64,000 bases of DNA from Lasiosphaeris hirsuta (lineage: Eukaryota; Ascomycota; Sordariomycetes; Sordariales; Lasiosphaeriaceae): assembly GCA_030549175.1 (NCBI GenBank), contig JAUKUA010000002.1:2728001-2792000 (forward strand). Direction: 5' to 3'. The notes beneath the pieces were generated by a model. That model had not been told where the DNA came from. It searched no databases and saw nothing but the letters and a program-made list of their open reading frames with translations. The translations under genes were made by a program, and so were the position numbers. Numbering within the stretch: the stretch's first letter is position 1; each line of letters begins with the position of its first letter. Of this stretch, positions 54,112 to 64,000 are shown piece after piece.

Positions 54112-57100
54112 GTTGGGAGGGCTCGATCACGGACCCTACGGCGTACGTCAGATACACAGCTGGCCTGAGTGAGGGGGATCGTGTACCCTTGGGGCTGGTG
54201 CATCTTGACAAGGAAGGGGGAGAGGGCATGGAGAGATGATGATGGGAGCTTAGGCAAAAGCTTCGTTTTCCTGCCCACAGTGGACTTGGTTTCCTAATCC
54301 GCTGTGTGGGAATCAATATACGCGCAGGCCAAGTACGCTTGTTGACATCGGCAGAGCGGTGCACATACCCTTTGCGGCTCCTTCAAGGAGGCTCTTGCTT
54401 GAGATAGCACGCCTCTAGGCTCACTGTGCGACGGGTATCCGGCTTTGGATGAAAGACCTGAGCTCGCTTAAACCTTTTGCAGTACTTAGACCATTTGCGG
54501 CACAACCAATTCATAAGGAAATAACACAAAGGAATGAACTAATCGTCATCGATCCTGTGTAGATGGCATACCTTTAGGATCACCCGAACGACGGGTCTAC
54601 AGCTTGGCATGAGAAGCTCACTTGAAGCGTTCACAGCACCTAGGCCACTTCCGGCAACCAACTCATAGAAAGATAACGACAACACCAAAAGCATCATGAA
54701 ATCGTTGTGCGTTGATGGGGTTGAGACGGGGCTCTGCGGCGAGTCGTGCATGTGGAGTTGTGGATCAAGACTGACCTTTAGAGAGATTGTCCCAGGGGTA
54801 TCCCGATACCGAACCACAGACCATACCTAGGGATCTGCCAGGGACAGACCGCGGATCTCAGATCTCTGGGGTGGGCATGGGATGCCTACCCATATCTTAT
54901 CGAGCCAAGGTGGGATGGCAGGCGGCTGTTGGTGACCCTATGATCCCCTATCGTGTCATGCATGTTGCCATGTCAATACATATTGCGAATCGAGGTGGCG
55001 GGATGTTGCGAGTATAGTCGTACTTGGTGGGCAGACTGCTTCCTCAAGAATGTGTAGCGGTGGGCCAGAGAAAGCGCAGAGTTGAGTTGCGGTCAGTATA
55101 GCAGGAGCTTCCTACTCCCCTAGATGCGATCCGGCACTGCTACCCGACCGTTAGGTGCTCTTCGCACAGGAAATGTCTCAAATACAGCGTGGTGGTGCGG
55201 GCGGCTTTCACTGACTGTTGATCTCCTTCCTATCCCGCAAGTAGAAGAATCCTCCTATTTTGCGTGTAATATCTCCGGCACGATATGATCGTAGATCTTT
55301 GCAAACAGAAAGGTACCTTACCTACCCAGCTGAACATGCTGTAGGATCTTCGGAATTCCCTCAGACTGCGTCCTACCTATCCAGGGCTAAACAGAGCAGA
55401 TCCGCAAGGTAGAGGCAGCTGATGCAGTCGACAGGTCTCAGGTCCCCGGAGCTGACCACGACTCCGGCTAGCTGCGGGATCTCTAAGGAAAGGTGGTAGA
55501 TAGCATATTCGTCAAACCTGTTGCCGGATCGCATATGAGTCTGTGCACAGGAGCAAAGAGAAATATGAATGTCACCAGATATTCGTGAGATTGTGCAACT
55601 TGTAGGATTGCCGCGCTGGTGTTGATTGTTGCAAGCGATCTTGCCGTCCTCTGCCCTGTTCTGCGAGTCTGCGCTGCTCGGTAGAGGGGAGAGAGGCAGC
55701 TAGCTACCTCTTGTGACTGGGCCAAGGCACTGTTGTCTTGGTCCTGCAGCACGAGTCTGCGTCTGCACACTCGTACCCCTGAAACCGCACATGTTCCTCG
55801 GGGGCTCCGAGCTTGGCTCGACTTGGTAAAGTGCTCGTCTGGCGACTGCTTCCCTGTGCTTGCGATAGGCTCCGGTGGAGGCGAACAGCACAAACGATCA
55901 AGAAGGTTGCCATCTTCTTTGCCAAAACACAACATCACGACGCCCTTCAATATCGCTATCCGGTTTCAGCTTCATTCCCCTGGCGATGCAGCGTGGCCAT
56001 CGTGCATACACACGCATGTACGTCCCGAGTCGCGGCAGTGGTAGATAACACGCAAATTCGAGTCAATATCTACCACACCCCTCGCTTGGGCCGAAACGTC
56101 GACAGCGCTAGCTACAGCCGGGTTGCGTAACTAAACATCGGATGGCGCAACCGTTGTTATGCGATTTTGACAGGACAGCCTGTGGCTGGCGGTTCAGCTG
56201 CTGCTCCGAGCTTCTAGAAGCCATCACGGAATGGGACAATACGGGTCTCCTACCACTATCGAGCTCGTTTCACATGCTCATATCTGGCCATGCCCATATC
56301 TGGTCGACGGGTGGGCCATTGGCGCAAGGCTTTGCGAATGGCATCCTGCCAGCTTATCGAGTGGCCAAACGTCAAATTGCGAAAGCAGCCATCTCGGCCG
56401 CCTCTGCTGCGCTCTTGATGCTGTCCCCTGGCGTGATCGATCACGTTTTTCCCGTGGCTGATCTTGGTCGTTCAGCCGCTGCTGGTGCTCCCACGACACG
56501 GATAGTTCGGGGCGCCATCACGACCGACCCCGAACGTGGCAGAGTGGGGGAGAGCGGGCGTTGGACGTTGGGGATTGGGTACAGCAAGCAGCCAGCCGAG
56601 GTGACCCACGGGCTTGGGACCCCGATAACTCCAGCGAGGATGGGGTTGGGCGAAGGGCGAAGGGCTCGCATGAAAAAGATGGCGGGCTCTGCGCACAATT
56701 GGCAGCCCGGTGCCAAGTCGTCGAGCTCATTTGTTGGGAAGCTTTCGCAACCGGGGTGCCAGCTGTGGCGGCCACAGCAGCGTGGCACGTACATTTTCCC
56801 CCAGTAACAACACCCAGTGCCCCCCTCCAAAATCCCCAAATCTCACTCGCTTCCCTAGCGACGGGTTGGGCTCTCCCCCAGTTCGACACGGCGCGAGCAG
56901 GGGACCTCCTCATTGCCCCTCCCCACTGTCTCTCGCTCACTCTCCCCATTCTGTGTCTCTCTCCAACTTTGTGGCGTCCCCTTCTTCCCATTCATTCGAC
57001 ACAACCCCTGCTTCAAATCCCAGACACGGTCAAGCTAGCGAATGACGTATCGAGGGTGTGGCCGGGCACGCTCCCAGAGCCCTGATTCTGTTATCACACA

Positions 57101-57587
57101 TTTTCTGCAGAAGTGCAGAAGGATCACTAGCGTCTTCTCTAACGGGCGGGACGACTAAAGGCCAAGACTATGCGTGTGTGCCTGCCGTGCTCACCCCTCC
57201 GAGTCCTGCCTGTGACCGGGTGGCGAGGCTCACCCTCCCCCCACGCGATCCTCTGCCGTTTTCTGCGATTCTCTGTGGTGCTCTGCTTGGCGGGGGGTCC
57301 CCAGGTGGTGCTCTCCTGGGGTGGGCAGGGTGGCAGGATGCAGAGAGACCGCCCCTGGGCTCTGGGGAGGCCAAACGTTCCCAGTCTTCAAGTGTTCAAA
57401 TACCGGGAGCACGCCATCGACCACAAAATTGTGCGAGCGTCCTCTCACGACCTGGATATACATAAGTGCTGCAGCAGATCCGGCCCTCGACTGCGCTTCG
57501 GCTCGGCCGTCGAGGGCCCGCCAGGCGCCGACGACGAGAGCACAGTCAGCCCCCAACACCAGTCCTACACCGCCGACGACCAACACG
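54112..57587. other. 3.5-kb gene-poor region upstream of the GPCR gene
   Basis: No gene is supported between the carboxylesterase and the receptor. Overlapping frames near 56142-57465 on both strands look like shadows of a GC-rich leader. The only structure seen is the diverged repeat at 54402-54677. The segment 56,800-57,587 is C/T-rich and probably a long 5' leader and promoter for the receptor gene. Confidence 0.4.
54402..54677. repeat. Diverged direct repeat pair (54402-54525 and 54561-54677)
   Basis: Two copies of about 120 bases lie in the same orientation, separated by 35 bases. Matching anchors are TAGGCTCAC/TAGGATCAC, ACGGGT, GAGCTCGCTT/AAGCTCACTT, CAGTACTTAGACCATTTGCGGC against CAGCACCTAGGCCACTTCCGGC, and ATAAC at the end. 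Most differences are C/T or G/A, as after RIP of a tandem duplication. The alignment was done by eye. Confidence 0.65.
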
Positions 57588-58896
57588 ATGTCGGGCCATC
57601 CTTCCATGTTGCAAATCCGAGGAGAGGTGGCGCTGACGCCCGAGCAAACAAAGGTTCTCGAAGTCGTCACGCGCACGGCCTCGGCCCTCTCGGCCGTCGG
57701 GGTGATCACCATCATCACCACCTTTTTCTTGTCGCGCCATTTCCGCAACCCTATGCATCGCCTCATCTTCATCAATGCCTTCTTCAACGCTTTCGACGTC
57801 ACCTGTACCATGACTTCAGTCAGCGGCCCGGCAGCAGGGAACCCCTCGGCCCTGTGCCAGTTCCAGGGCTTTCTCAACCAAATGTATGCCCTATATGCCG
57901 GTGACGATACTGCCAGAGTCTAACAATTACGCCCCTAGGTTTCCCGTCGCCGATGTCATGTGGACCCTTGCCATGGCCATTGATGTGTTCCTTATCGTCT
58001 TTTACTCGTACGATGCCGCGTCGTTGAAGAGGCTCGAGTGGAAGTACATGGTTGGAATCACCACCCTGACTTTCATCCCTGCCTTTGTTTTCCTCTTTAT
58101 CAACACCGAAGAAAAAGGGCCATTCTATGGCAGCGTAACAGTAAGCTCAAAGTATCCGTTGGCGAGTGCAGATATTGACTCGTGGTTAGATCTGGTGTGC
58201 CATTGCTCCGAAATGGGTGCTCTTCCGGATCGTCATCTATTACGTCCCCATATGGTACGTCTAATCCGACTCGCCGTAGTCTTGTCTTGGCCGCTAACAT
58301 TTCCCCGTGGGGTACGTAGGTCGATGATCCTCATCATCATCGTGCTGTACTGTCTCATCGGTATTGAGATTGTCAAGCGGAGACGGGCGCTAGCTTCCAT
58401 CACTACCAGTTCGCAAGTCGTCTTTATGGATGATGTCGTCATGCCGACTGTCGAGATTGACGTGTGCGAATCGTACAGCAACCCCCACAACACCGTGGCC
58501 ATGACCGTCGAGTTTGACGTGCACTCGCACCCACGAAAAGGGTCCACCTCGCGGTCCGGTGACGAGTCTCTCCTGCTGACCAGCACCTCCAAGTGCTGCG
58601 CCGCCACGAGCCAACATATCACCACGCCGCATCGGTCGTCGCTCTCCTTCCGCCAGTACATCCTTATGCCCCTCTTTTTCTTTCTTGCTCTCCTTTCCGT
58701 CTGGGTTGCTCCGTCGACGAACCGTGTCGCGTCCTTCATCGACCCCACGTTCTCCTCGTTCCCCCTGCTGCTCGCCGTCGGCACATCCGGCTCTCTTCGC
58801 GGCTTCTGGAACGGCCTCGTCTTCATCACCATCGGCATGAAGTCGCGCAAGAGGACCAAGGATCTCGAGGGGATGGCGATGCACCGCTCCAGCTAG
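57588..58896 (+). CDS. cAMP-receptor-like G-protein-coupled receptor
   Basis: Four exons (57588-57883, 57939-58140, 58190-58254, 58320-58896) encode 379 residues with seven hydrophobic helices. The helices are about TM1 ASALSAVGVITIITTFFL, TM2 RLIFINAFFNAFDVTCTM, TM3 VMWTLAMAIDVFLIVFYSY, TM4 YMVGITTLTFIPAFVFLFI, TM5 IVIYYVPIWSMILIIIVLY, TM6 LMPLFFFLALLSVWVA and TM7 LRGFWNGLVFITIGM. The extracellular Cys in SALCQFQGF and the layout match the fungal class related to Dictyostelium cAMP receptors. Its third cytoplasmic loop (~125 residues between TM5 and TM6) is long and polar, typical for a G-protein contact site. The ligand is unknown; fungal members are linked to nutrient or stress sensing. 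The starting Met at 57588 precedes a short extracellular N-terminus, and the joins at Met-Phe and Ile-Trp restore continuous helices. Confidence 0.88.
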
Positions 58897-60836
58897 ATCA
58901 CCGATGGCGCGCATTGTATCGCGCACATTCGCAAAGAGCTAGCACCCGGGTTCTGACGACATCTACAGCGGACCGAAAACAACACACCCGAAGATGAGGC
59001 ACTTAGGCCAGCGCAAGGACTTGAAGGAAGATCTTGGTGGCGGCGGAGCTGTGGTCGGGGATTTAATTCACGAAGTAAGGAAGGCTGAGCCGCGAGCGAT
59101 GGGCGATGCCGCTGTGGAGGGGAGATGACGCCATACCCGCCAACGATTGGCAACAACACCATCCAGAATTGGGACGAGGACTGGCAAATAGCAACAAAGG
59201 CCGGGTCAAGTCCGTGAGAAGTAATGAGTGATGAGAATGTGAAGGCAGTTGGGGAATTGCCTCTAAAGCGCATTGCTCTTTCCAGCTAGAGCCTAGGTAC
59301 CTACCTAAGGTAGGTTATCTTGCCATAGGCGCATGCAATGGAAGTGGGACTGAGTCTCGTCAAAAGGCAGGAAAGAATAGATGCGCCAACTGTATATCAC
59401 CACACCGAGGGGGGACAGGGCTGGTCAGATCCAACTGTCCACGCCATATCTGTCCTGGATTTATTAATGTTTATGTATGAGTCACGTTACCCATGACTTT
59501 AGCTTAGAAGCAACTACTACGCCCACAACGTATTTCAACAACTCCGTGCAAGCGTCCCTTAACTTTGAAAGCCCCGAGACTCCTCCATCTAATAGCTTTC
59601 TTTCAGTTGCTTCGCGCCCACCAGCCATGCTTGGCAGTTGCTAGTAGAGGCGACCAAGTAGGGTAAGCAGCGGAATTTATCTACAAGTAGAAGCCCTTGC
59701 ATCATCAGGTGTGACGGCGCATCGGCTCTTGCCTTGGCGTGGGCACAAACACAGAACAGTGCCCCTCTCGCTGTGAGATCCGTTCAAACCCGGGTACGTA
59801 ACCCGAGGAATCGCCAATACCAAACAATGGAATATAATTTGTCAAAAAGCGCCTCGGCGCCGTCCCGGTCGAAAAATACCAGCCTCGCCGATGCTGCCTG
59901 GTAGCGCTGCCATCTCCACGTTGGTCGGTGTTGTCAGCATTGACTGTGAGCGGCTGTGCCGGCTGAGGTTGCTCGGGCTGTGGACCCGGTTGCGCAACGT
60001 CGGACTCATGTCCCGAACTTCCTCCTACCGGCCATTTGCTAGCACTGTAGGAATACTATTCGTGAGGGGGGAACAGCTCGTGGAGGTGCTGCCAACGTTC
60101 CATCCCGACATACTCGTTCTCTGCGAGCTCCTTCGGATCCGTTTCCTAGATGGATTTGAAAAGCTGGCGAGCTTGAACAGGGGCACATATGTTGTCATAG
60201 CTGCGAGGACTTTTGGCAGTTAGTTTTGGGTTGAGCTGATGCGCTGAATTACTACATGAAAAACTGATAGTTTGAAAAATATGAGATAGATGAACTTGGC
60301 GGTCGTTGTGAGGCCAAAGTCGTGTGAAATGTCATATATCGACGGTAGGTTGCACTGGGGTTGCAACGCTGCCTGCATGACAAGCGTGGGATTTAGCGTC
60401 TCGGTAAAACATGCTCTGAATTTTTTTATTTTCTTTTGTCAATCGTAATTTCCCAATCAGGTATATTTGTCCGCGCCCACTCCTTTTCCATCACCACCTG
60501 CACCTTTGCACAGCCAGTCCTTTTCATCACAAACCACATGCCCGCACCCCGCGCCTGCGTGATCCATCGTCAACACCAAGTATGGCCAAGGCCCTACTAT
60601 CATTGTTCGGAGCTGCAGTTGCGTCTTCCCGATCAAGGCCTGGATTGACTGGTCGGCTCGTGTTGGTTTGAGGTACCCAATGGGCCAACTTGGGCAGCTC
60701 AAAACACCATGCTGACATCACCACTTCACCAAAATGGAGATATATTCGACTTCAAACATCAAATTTGAACGTGCGCAACTGGCTACGTTCATCTAGGTAC
60801 CTACACGCGACTCTAAATTATCCAAATACCGTACGC
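58897..60836. other. 1.9-kb intergenic, GPCR gene to glycosyltransferase 3' end
   Basis: No gene supported; the frame at 59891-60223 (plus) is unassigned. At about 59,292-59,313 a cluster of short palindromic words (AGGTACCT, CTACCTAAGGTAG) appears; similar words recur near 60,799. Confidence 0.4.
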
Positions 60837-62168
60837 CTACTCTGCGATGGCTTCCACTGTCACGACTGCCAAGGGGACCCCCCTTGGTGCTAGCTGGGAT
60901 TCGATAGCGGCTATAACCTCGCCACTTGCATCTTCAATGGGCTCCAGCACCCCGGCACTCCAGACTCTCTCCTTTAGTTGCCCCACAGTGCACGTCTTGA
61001 GCGGCCTTGTCTGGTTGTATCTCAGGATGTTCTGCCTCAGGTAGAAAGCAAATGTGCCTGGCTTGTTGTCTGCATCGTGGTTCTTCGAATCGTCCCACAG
61101 ATCGGCAAGCCAAGGTTTCGGGCTCTCGCGCGGCCGGTGCGACAGCTTGATCATGGCCGTGTTCCTCAGCATGTTGTCCACCATATCCCTCGCGGCGTGA
61201 AACCGCTCGTCTCGGGCCTCAGGATCGACGTCGTAGGGAGTCGACAGCAGATCAAACTGACGCTGGGCGTCCCACCGGTTCTTGAGCTCGAAGTAATAAT
61301 ACTCACGCAGACCCGGCAGGAGATATATCTTGTTCTCGTAGTACTCCCGTCCGTTGAAGCCATCATGGGAATCAATGAGATTCATCAGCCGCTCGCCGCA
61401 AAGCATGTGGGCGAGATAGTCGGACATGTCGGCTGAGGCTGACTGGATATTTGGGGCCCGACCTTCGGCAGGAGGAGGGAAGAACGGCTTCAGGTGGCGG
61501 AGGAGTGGGTGGGCGTGGATTCCTTTTGACTCTGTACGGTCGGCCCAAGTCGCGAGGAAGATGCGATGCCATCGCGTGATGTACTCGTTGCCCCGTGGCG
61601 CCGCGAAGAAAGAGTTCATCATGGTGTCGTCGTCACCGGGACCGCGCAGCTGCAGAGCCATGCCCGCTAGCTCAAATGGCGTCGATGGATCCTTGAGTAT
61701 GTTCCAGATGTCGTCTAGGTGTCGGATCAAGATCATGCCAGCATCCATCCATACTCCTCCGTAGAGCTGAAGGAGAGGGAGACGAACGAGGTCACCCGAG
61801 TGGGCACCTCGCGAGGTACCCGTCATGGTCGCGGACCGAAACGACAGGGGGAAGAATTGCGCGTCGACAAAGCGAAACACGTTCATGGGCGACGAGTCGA
61901 CCGAATCGACGACCCGGACCGTCCACGAGGGGCCGAGTCGTCGAACCCAGTTGACCACGTTACGCTGCACCCAGGGCGGCATGCCATCGAAGCCGCTATG
62001 CCAGTATGCCCACACGTTCTTTTCACTATCCGTCGTCGGGCAGTATTGCCTCAGTTCCTGAGCGATCTCATCATCCGGCCGAGTGTCGATTTGATTGTCC
62101 GGAACACGACACAACCCTTCCAGATTTTCAAGATCGATGTTGAAAGCCATTGCTTCTGTGTAACACAT
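60837..62168 (-). CDS. Capsule-synthesis-type glycosyltransferase (DXD sugar-binding family)
   Basis: Single-exon gene for about 443 residues (ATG at 62168, or 62150 with MAFNIDLENL). It belongs to the fungal family related to capsular polysaccharide synthesis proteins and the DXD sugar-binding glycosyltransferases. Recognised pieces are NVWAYWHSGFDGMPPWVQRNVVNWVRRLGPSWTV, then HSGDLVRLPLLQLYGGVWMDAGMILIRHLDDIW with the acceptor-side GGVW-x-D metal-binding motif, and DDTMMNSFFAAPRGN. No signal peptide or membrane segment stands out, so it may be cytosolic or loosely membrane-bound. Its substrate sugar and acceptor are unknown. It faces away from the amidase gene across 417 bases. Confidence 0.82.
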   Translation of the reverse strand: MCYTEAMAFNIDLENLEGLCRVPDNQIDTRPDDEIAQELRQYCPTTDSEKNVWAYWHSGFDGMPPWVQRNVVNWVRRLGPSWTVRVVDSVDSSPMNVFRFVDAQFFPLSFRSATMTGTSRGAHSGDLVRLPLLQLYGGVWMDAGMILIRHLDDIWNILKDPSTPFELAGMALQLRGPGDDDTMMNSFFAAPRGNEYITRWHRIFLATWADRTESKGIHAHPLLRHLKPFFPPPAEGRAPNIQSASADMSDYLAHMLCGERLMNLIDSHDGFNGREYYENKIYLLPGLREYYYFELKNRWDAQRQFDLLSTPYDVDPEARDERFHAARDMVDNMLRNTAMIKLSHRPRESPKPWLADLWDDSKNHDADNKPGTFAFYLRQNILRYNQTRPLKTCTVGQLKERVWSAGVLEPIEDASGEVIAAIESQLAPRGVPLAVVTVEAIAE

Positions 62169-62585
62169 TGTCGGTAGGTTTAGTGAGGTACCTGAGGTCT
62201 GTAGACAAAAGTTGAGGGCTGAGGGGATGAGCCAGAAGTTTGGCTGTCCTTCCAAGTTAAGTACCTCCCCACTTTGCACTCTGCATGAGAGCGGTTGGGG
62301 GGCCACCAGTGTGACTGAGACCTTGATTGCACTGGGCGTATAGCTGCGGGCCTGACCAGCAGATTCGTACTAGGTACAAACGTGCCCACTGCTTAGATAT
62401 GGATGTGAGAGGTTGGAGGACGTCCACGTCGGAAGACGTGCGTTCTGCATGTGTGCCAGCAGGGGGATACCTTGGCACCCTCTTATTTATTACAGAGTAA
62501 CGCGGTTCGCCAGTTCGCCATGTGGAAGGAAACACTAGAAAGACAGACCAGGCTCTCGGTCCAACACAACACAACCAAGGTCAAC
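62169..62585. promoter_or_regulatory. Divergent promoter region between glycosyltransferase and amidase genes
   Basis: The 417 bases between the divergent starts carry both promoters. No specific site can be named. Confidence 0.45.
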
Positions 62586-64000
62586 ATGGGCTCCCAGGCG
62601 ATGGACGGGCCTTCAATTTTGCCGAATCTCATAAACGCTACAGCCGACGAACTCATCTCTGGGCTGCAGAGTCGACACCTCACTAGTTTGCATCTGGTGG
62701 GAGCTTACATCAATCGAGTTCACCAAGTGCAAGACGCTCTTCACCCGATTCTCGAACTCAACCCGGACGCCAAGTCCATCGCCGCTTCTCTTGATGCCGA
62801 GCGCCAACAGGGGAAGGTGAGGGGACCTCTCCATGGCCTGCCCGTCCTGCTCAAGGGAAACATTGGCACTCGCGATGGCATGCAGACAACAGCTGGTTCC
62901 TTAGCCCTCCATGGCGCCCGTCTCCCGGCCGACTCTACTGTGGCTGCAAAGCTTCGCGATCAGGGGCTCATCCTCCTGGGAAAGGCCAGTCTGACTGAAT
63001 GGTCCATGTTCCGCGCCGACAACTGGCCCCACGCGTGGAATCCCATCTCAGGTCAGACGTACGGAGCCTATTGCGCCAAGCAATGTCCTGGTGGCAGTTC
63101 AGGGGGTAGTGCCGTGGCCGTCGACTTGGGTCTCTGCTGGGCTGCCCTTGGCACCGAGACAGACGGCAGCATCATCTTCCCGTGCGAGAGGAACAACATT
63201 GTGGGCATCAAGCCGACAGTAGGGCTCACGTCGAGGTTCCTGGTCGTACCCGTGAGCGAACACCAAGATACGGTCGGCCCCATGGCCAGAACAGTCGAGG
63301 ACGCGGCCCGCCTGTTGCAGGTCATCGCCGGTCCTGACCCCAACGACCGTTACACGTTGGCGAGCCCCCCGCCGCCACCACGTCTGGACGGCAGCAACAG
63401 CAGCAACAAGTATCTGAGGGCATGCAAGCTCTCGGGTCTGGAGGGGAAGCGGATTGGCATCGCTCGCAATGTGCTAGACATTTCCCAAAGCGAGGCCTCG
63501 CACGTCGCCGGCGCATTCCATGACACCATCTCAGTCATGAAGAGCGCCGGCGCCACCATTGTCGACGATGCCGACTTCACCGCGTATGGCGATTGGAAGA
63601 AGAGGAAGTTCAACCCCGTCACACGGGCCGACTTCGCAACGAATCTTCCCGAGTTCCTCGCCCAGCTGGAACACAACCCAAACGATATCCACAGCGTCCG
63701 GGACCTGCGCGCCTTCACCCAGGAGACGCGGCCCGTGGAGGAGGGCTATCCACAGCGAAACACGCGCGTATGGGACTACATCATTGAGACGGACATCGAC
63801 AACAAGTCGCTCGAGTTCGAGGCCCTCTACCAGCAGAACCTCTATCTCGGCGGCGAAGGAGGCATCCTCGGTGCTCTTGACCGATATGGGTTACACGCAA
63901 TTGCCCTCCCCACTACGATAGCCTCTTCCATCCCAGCACTTGTCGGCTCACCTATTATCACCGTTCCGCTTGGATGCATGCCGGCTGACACTCCGGTTGA
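62586..64000 (+). CDS. Amidase signature family hydrolase (3' end outside window)
   Basis: Open from the ATG at 62586 to the window end (471 complete codons, no stop), so the gene is truncated by the window. It is an amidase-signature enzyme that cuts carboxamide bonds with a Ser-cisSer-Lys triad. The Lys is K90 in PVLLKGNIGTRD, the cis-Ser about S171 in CPGGSSGGSAVAVDLG, and the nucleophile about S195 in LGTETDGSIIFPCERN. Spacing K-S-S agrees with the family. NPNDRYTL and SLTEWSMF are further family strings. The frame carries no intron in this part. Without the C-terminus the substrate group cannot be guessed; fungal paralogs are numerous. Adjacent to a glycosyltransferase, but no cluster logic is seen. 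Confidence 0.87.
   Translation, partial: MGSQAMDGPSILPNLINATADELISGLQSRHLTSLHLVGAYINRVHQVQDALHPILELNPDAKSIAASLDAERQQGKVRGPLHGLPVLLKGNIGTRDGMQTTAGSLALHGARLPADSTVAAKLRDQGLILLGKASLTEWSMFRADNWPHAWNPISGQTYGAYCAKQCPGGSSGGSAVAVDLGLCWAALGTETDGSIIFPCERNNIVGIKPTVGLTSRFLVVPVSEHQDTVGPMARTVEDAARLLQVIAGPDPNDRYTLASPPPPPRLDGSNSSNKYLRACKLSGLEGKRIGIARNVLDISQSEASHVAGAFHDTISVMKSAGATIVDDADFTAYGDWKKRKFNPVTRADFATNLPEFLAQLEHNPNDIHSVRDLRAFTQETRPVEEGYPQRNTRVWDYIIETDIDNKSLEFEALYQQNLYLGGEGGILGALDRYGLHAIALPTTIASSIPALVGSPIITVPLGCMPADTPV

Noticed and set aside
56142..57085. Several overlapping frames of 170-220 codons on both strands
   Set aside because: They overlap each other in different frames, show no motif, and lie in a CT-rich leader.
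59280..59320. Cluster of AGGTACCT-like palindromes as a regulatory site
   Set aside because: Such words are short and recur by chance or as a common repeat word in these genomes; no link to a gene can be shown.
1..64000. CRISPR arrays, operons, phage or plasmid features
   Set aside because: The introns, gene families and spacing are eukaryotic; no spaced direct-repeat array or bacterial ribosome-binding pattern was found.

Overview
The window is nuclear DNA of a filamentous ascomycete. Genes carry short GT-AG introns (about 40-90 nt) with CTNAC/CTAAC-like branch points, gene density is moderate, and the set is typical of that group: a HET-domain protein, an Atg26-type sterol glucosyltransferase, a Mtf2-like mitochondrial protein, a secreted GH5 endoglucanase and a cAMP-receptor-like GPCR. 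Protein wording suggests Sordariomycetes, perhaps Sordariales, but that is inference. Several degenerate genes have CAG-to-TAG stops or C/T divergence of the kind left by repeat-induced point mutation (RIP).

Layout. 1-2.4 kb: the 3' end of a CLC chloride channel and an ADP-ribosylglycohydrolase. 2.5-7.1 kb: three degenerate PIF-Harbinger elements of one family, each with matching terminal inverted repeats and TTA target duplications, two of them abutting. A NodL/maltose-acetyltransferase-like gene is stranded between them. 7.1-14.6 kb: accessory zone with two pseudogenes (a C2H2-like protein and a HET protein), an intron-containing tRNA-Thr, a class III aminotransferase and an intact HET gene. 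15-32.2 kb: core housekeeping genes (Mtf2-like, CMR1, ATG26, FCP1, complex I GRIM-19/NDUFA13). 32.7-35.8 kb: a frameshifted gamma-glutamylcyclotransferase-like gene, a decaying SET-domain gene and an 18-bp-unit minisatellite. 36.1-46.0 kb: three chromosome-maintenance genes in a row (condensin subunit 1, Cdc7/Hsk1 kinase, Chl1 helicase). 46-48.4 kb: an unrecognised Cys-rich protein and a pseudogene with two TAG stops. 49-54.1 kb: a membrane-anchored GH5 endoglucanase and a secreted type-B carboxylesterase. 54.1-57.5 kb: gene-poor, with a diverged duplicated repeat. 57.6-64 kb: a seven-helix receptor, then a divergent pair of a capsule-synthesis-type glycosyltransferase and an amidase cut by the window end.

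The genes are mostly independently transcribed. Three divergent pairs share short intergenic promoters: Mtf2-like/CMR1, CND1/CDC7 and glycosyltransferase/amidase. I found no clearly new biological system. The most unusual structures are the abutting Harbinger pair with an internal near-perfect hairpin, the HET graveyard beside an intact HET gene, and several one-base frameshifts in homopolymers that are either real lesions or assembly errors. Exon boundaries were worked out by eye from splice signals and reading-frame continuity.
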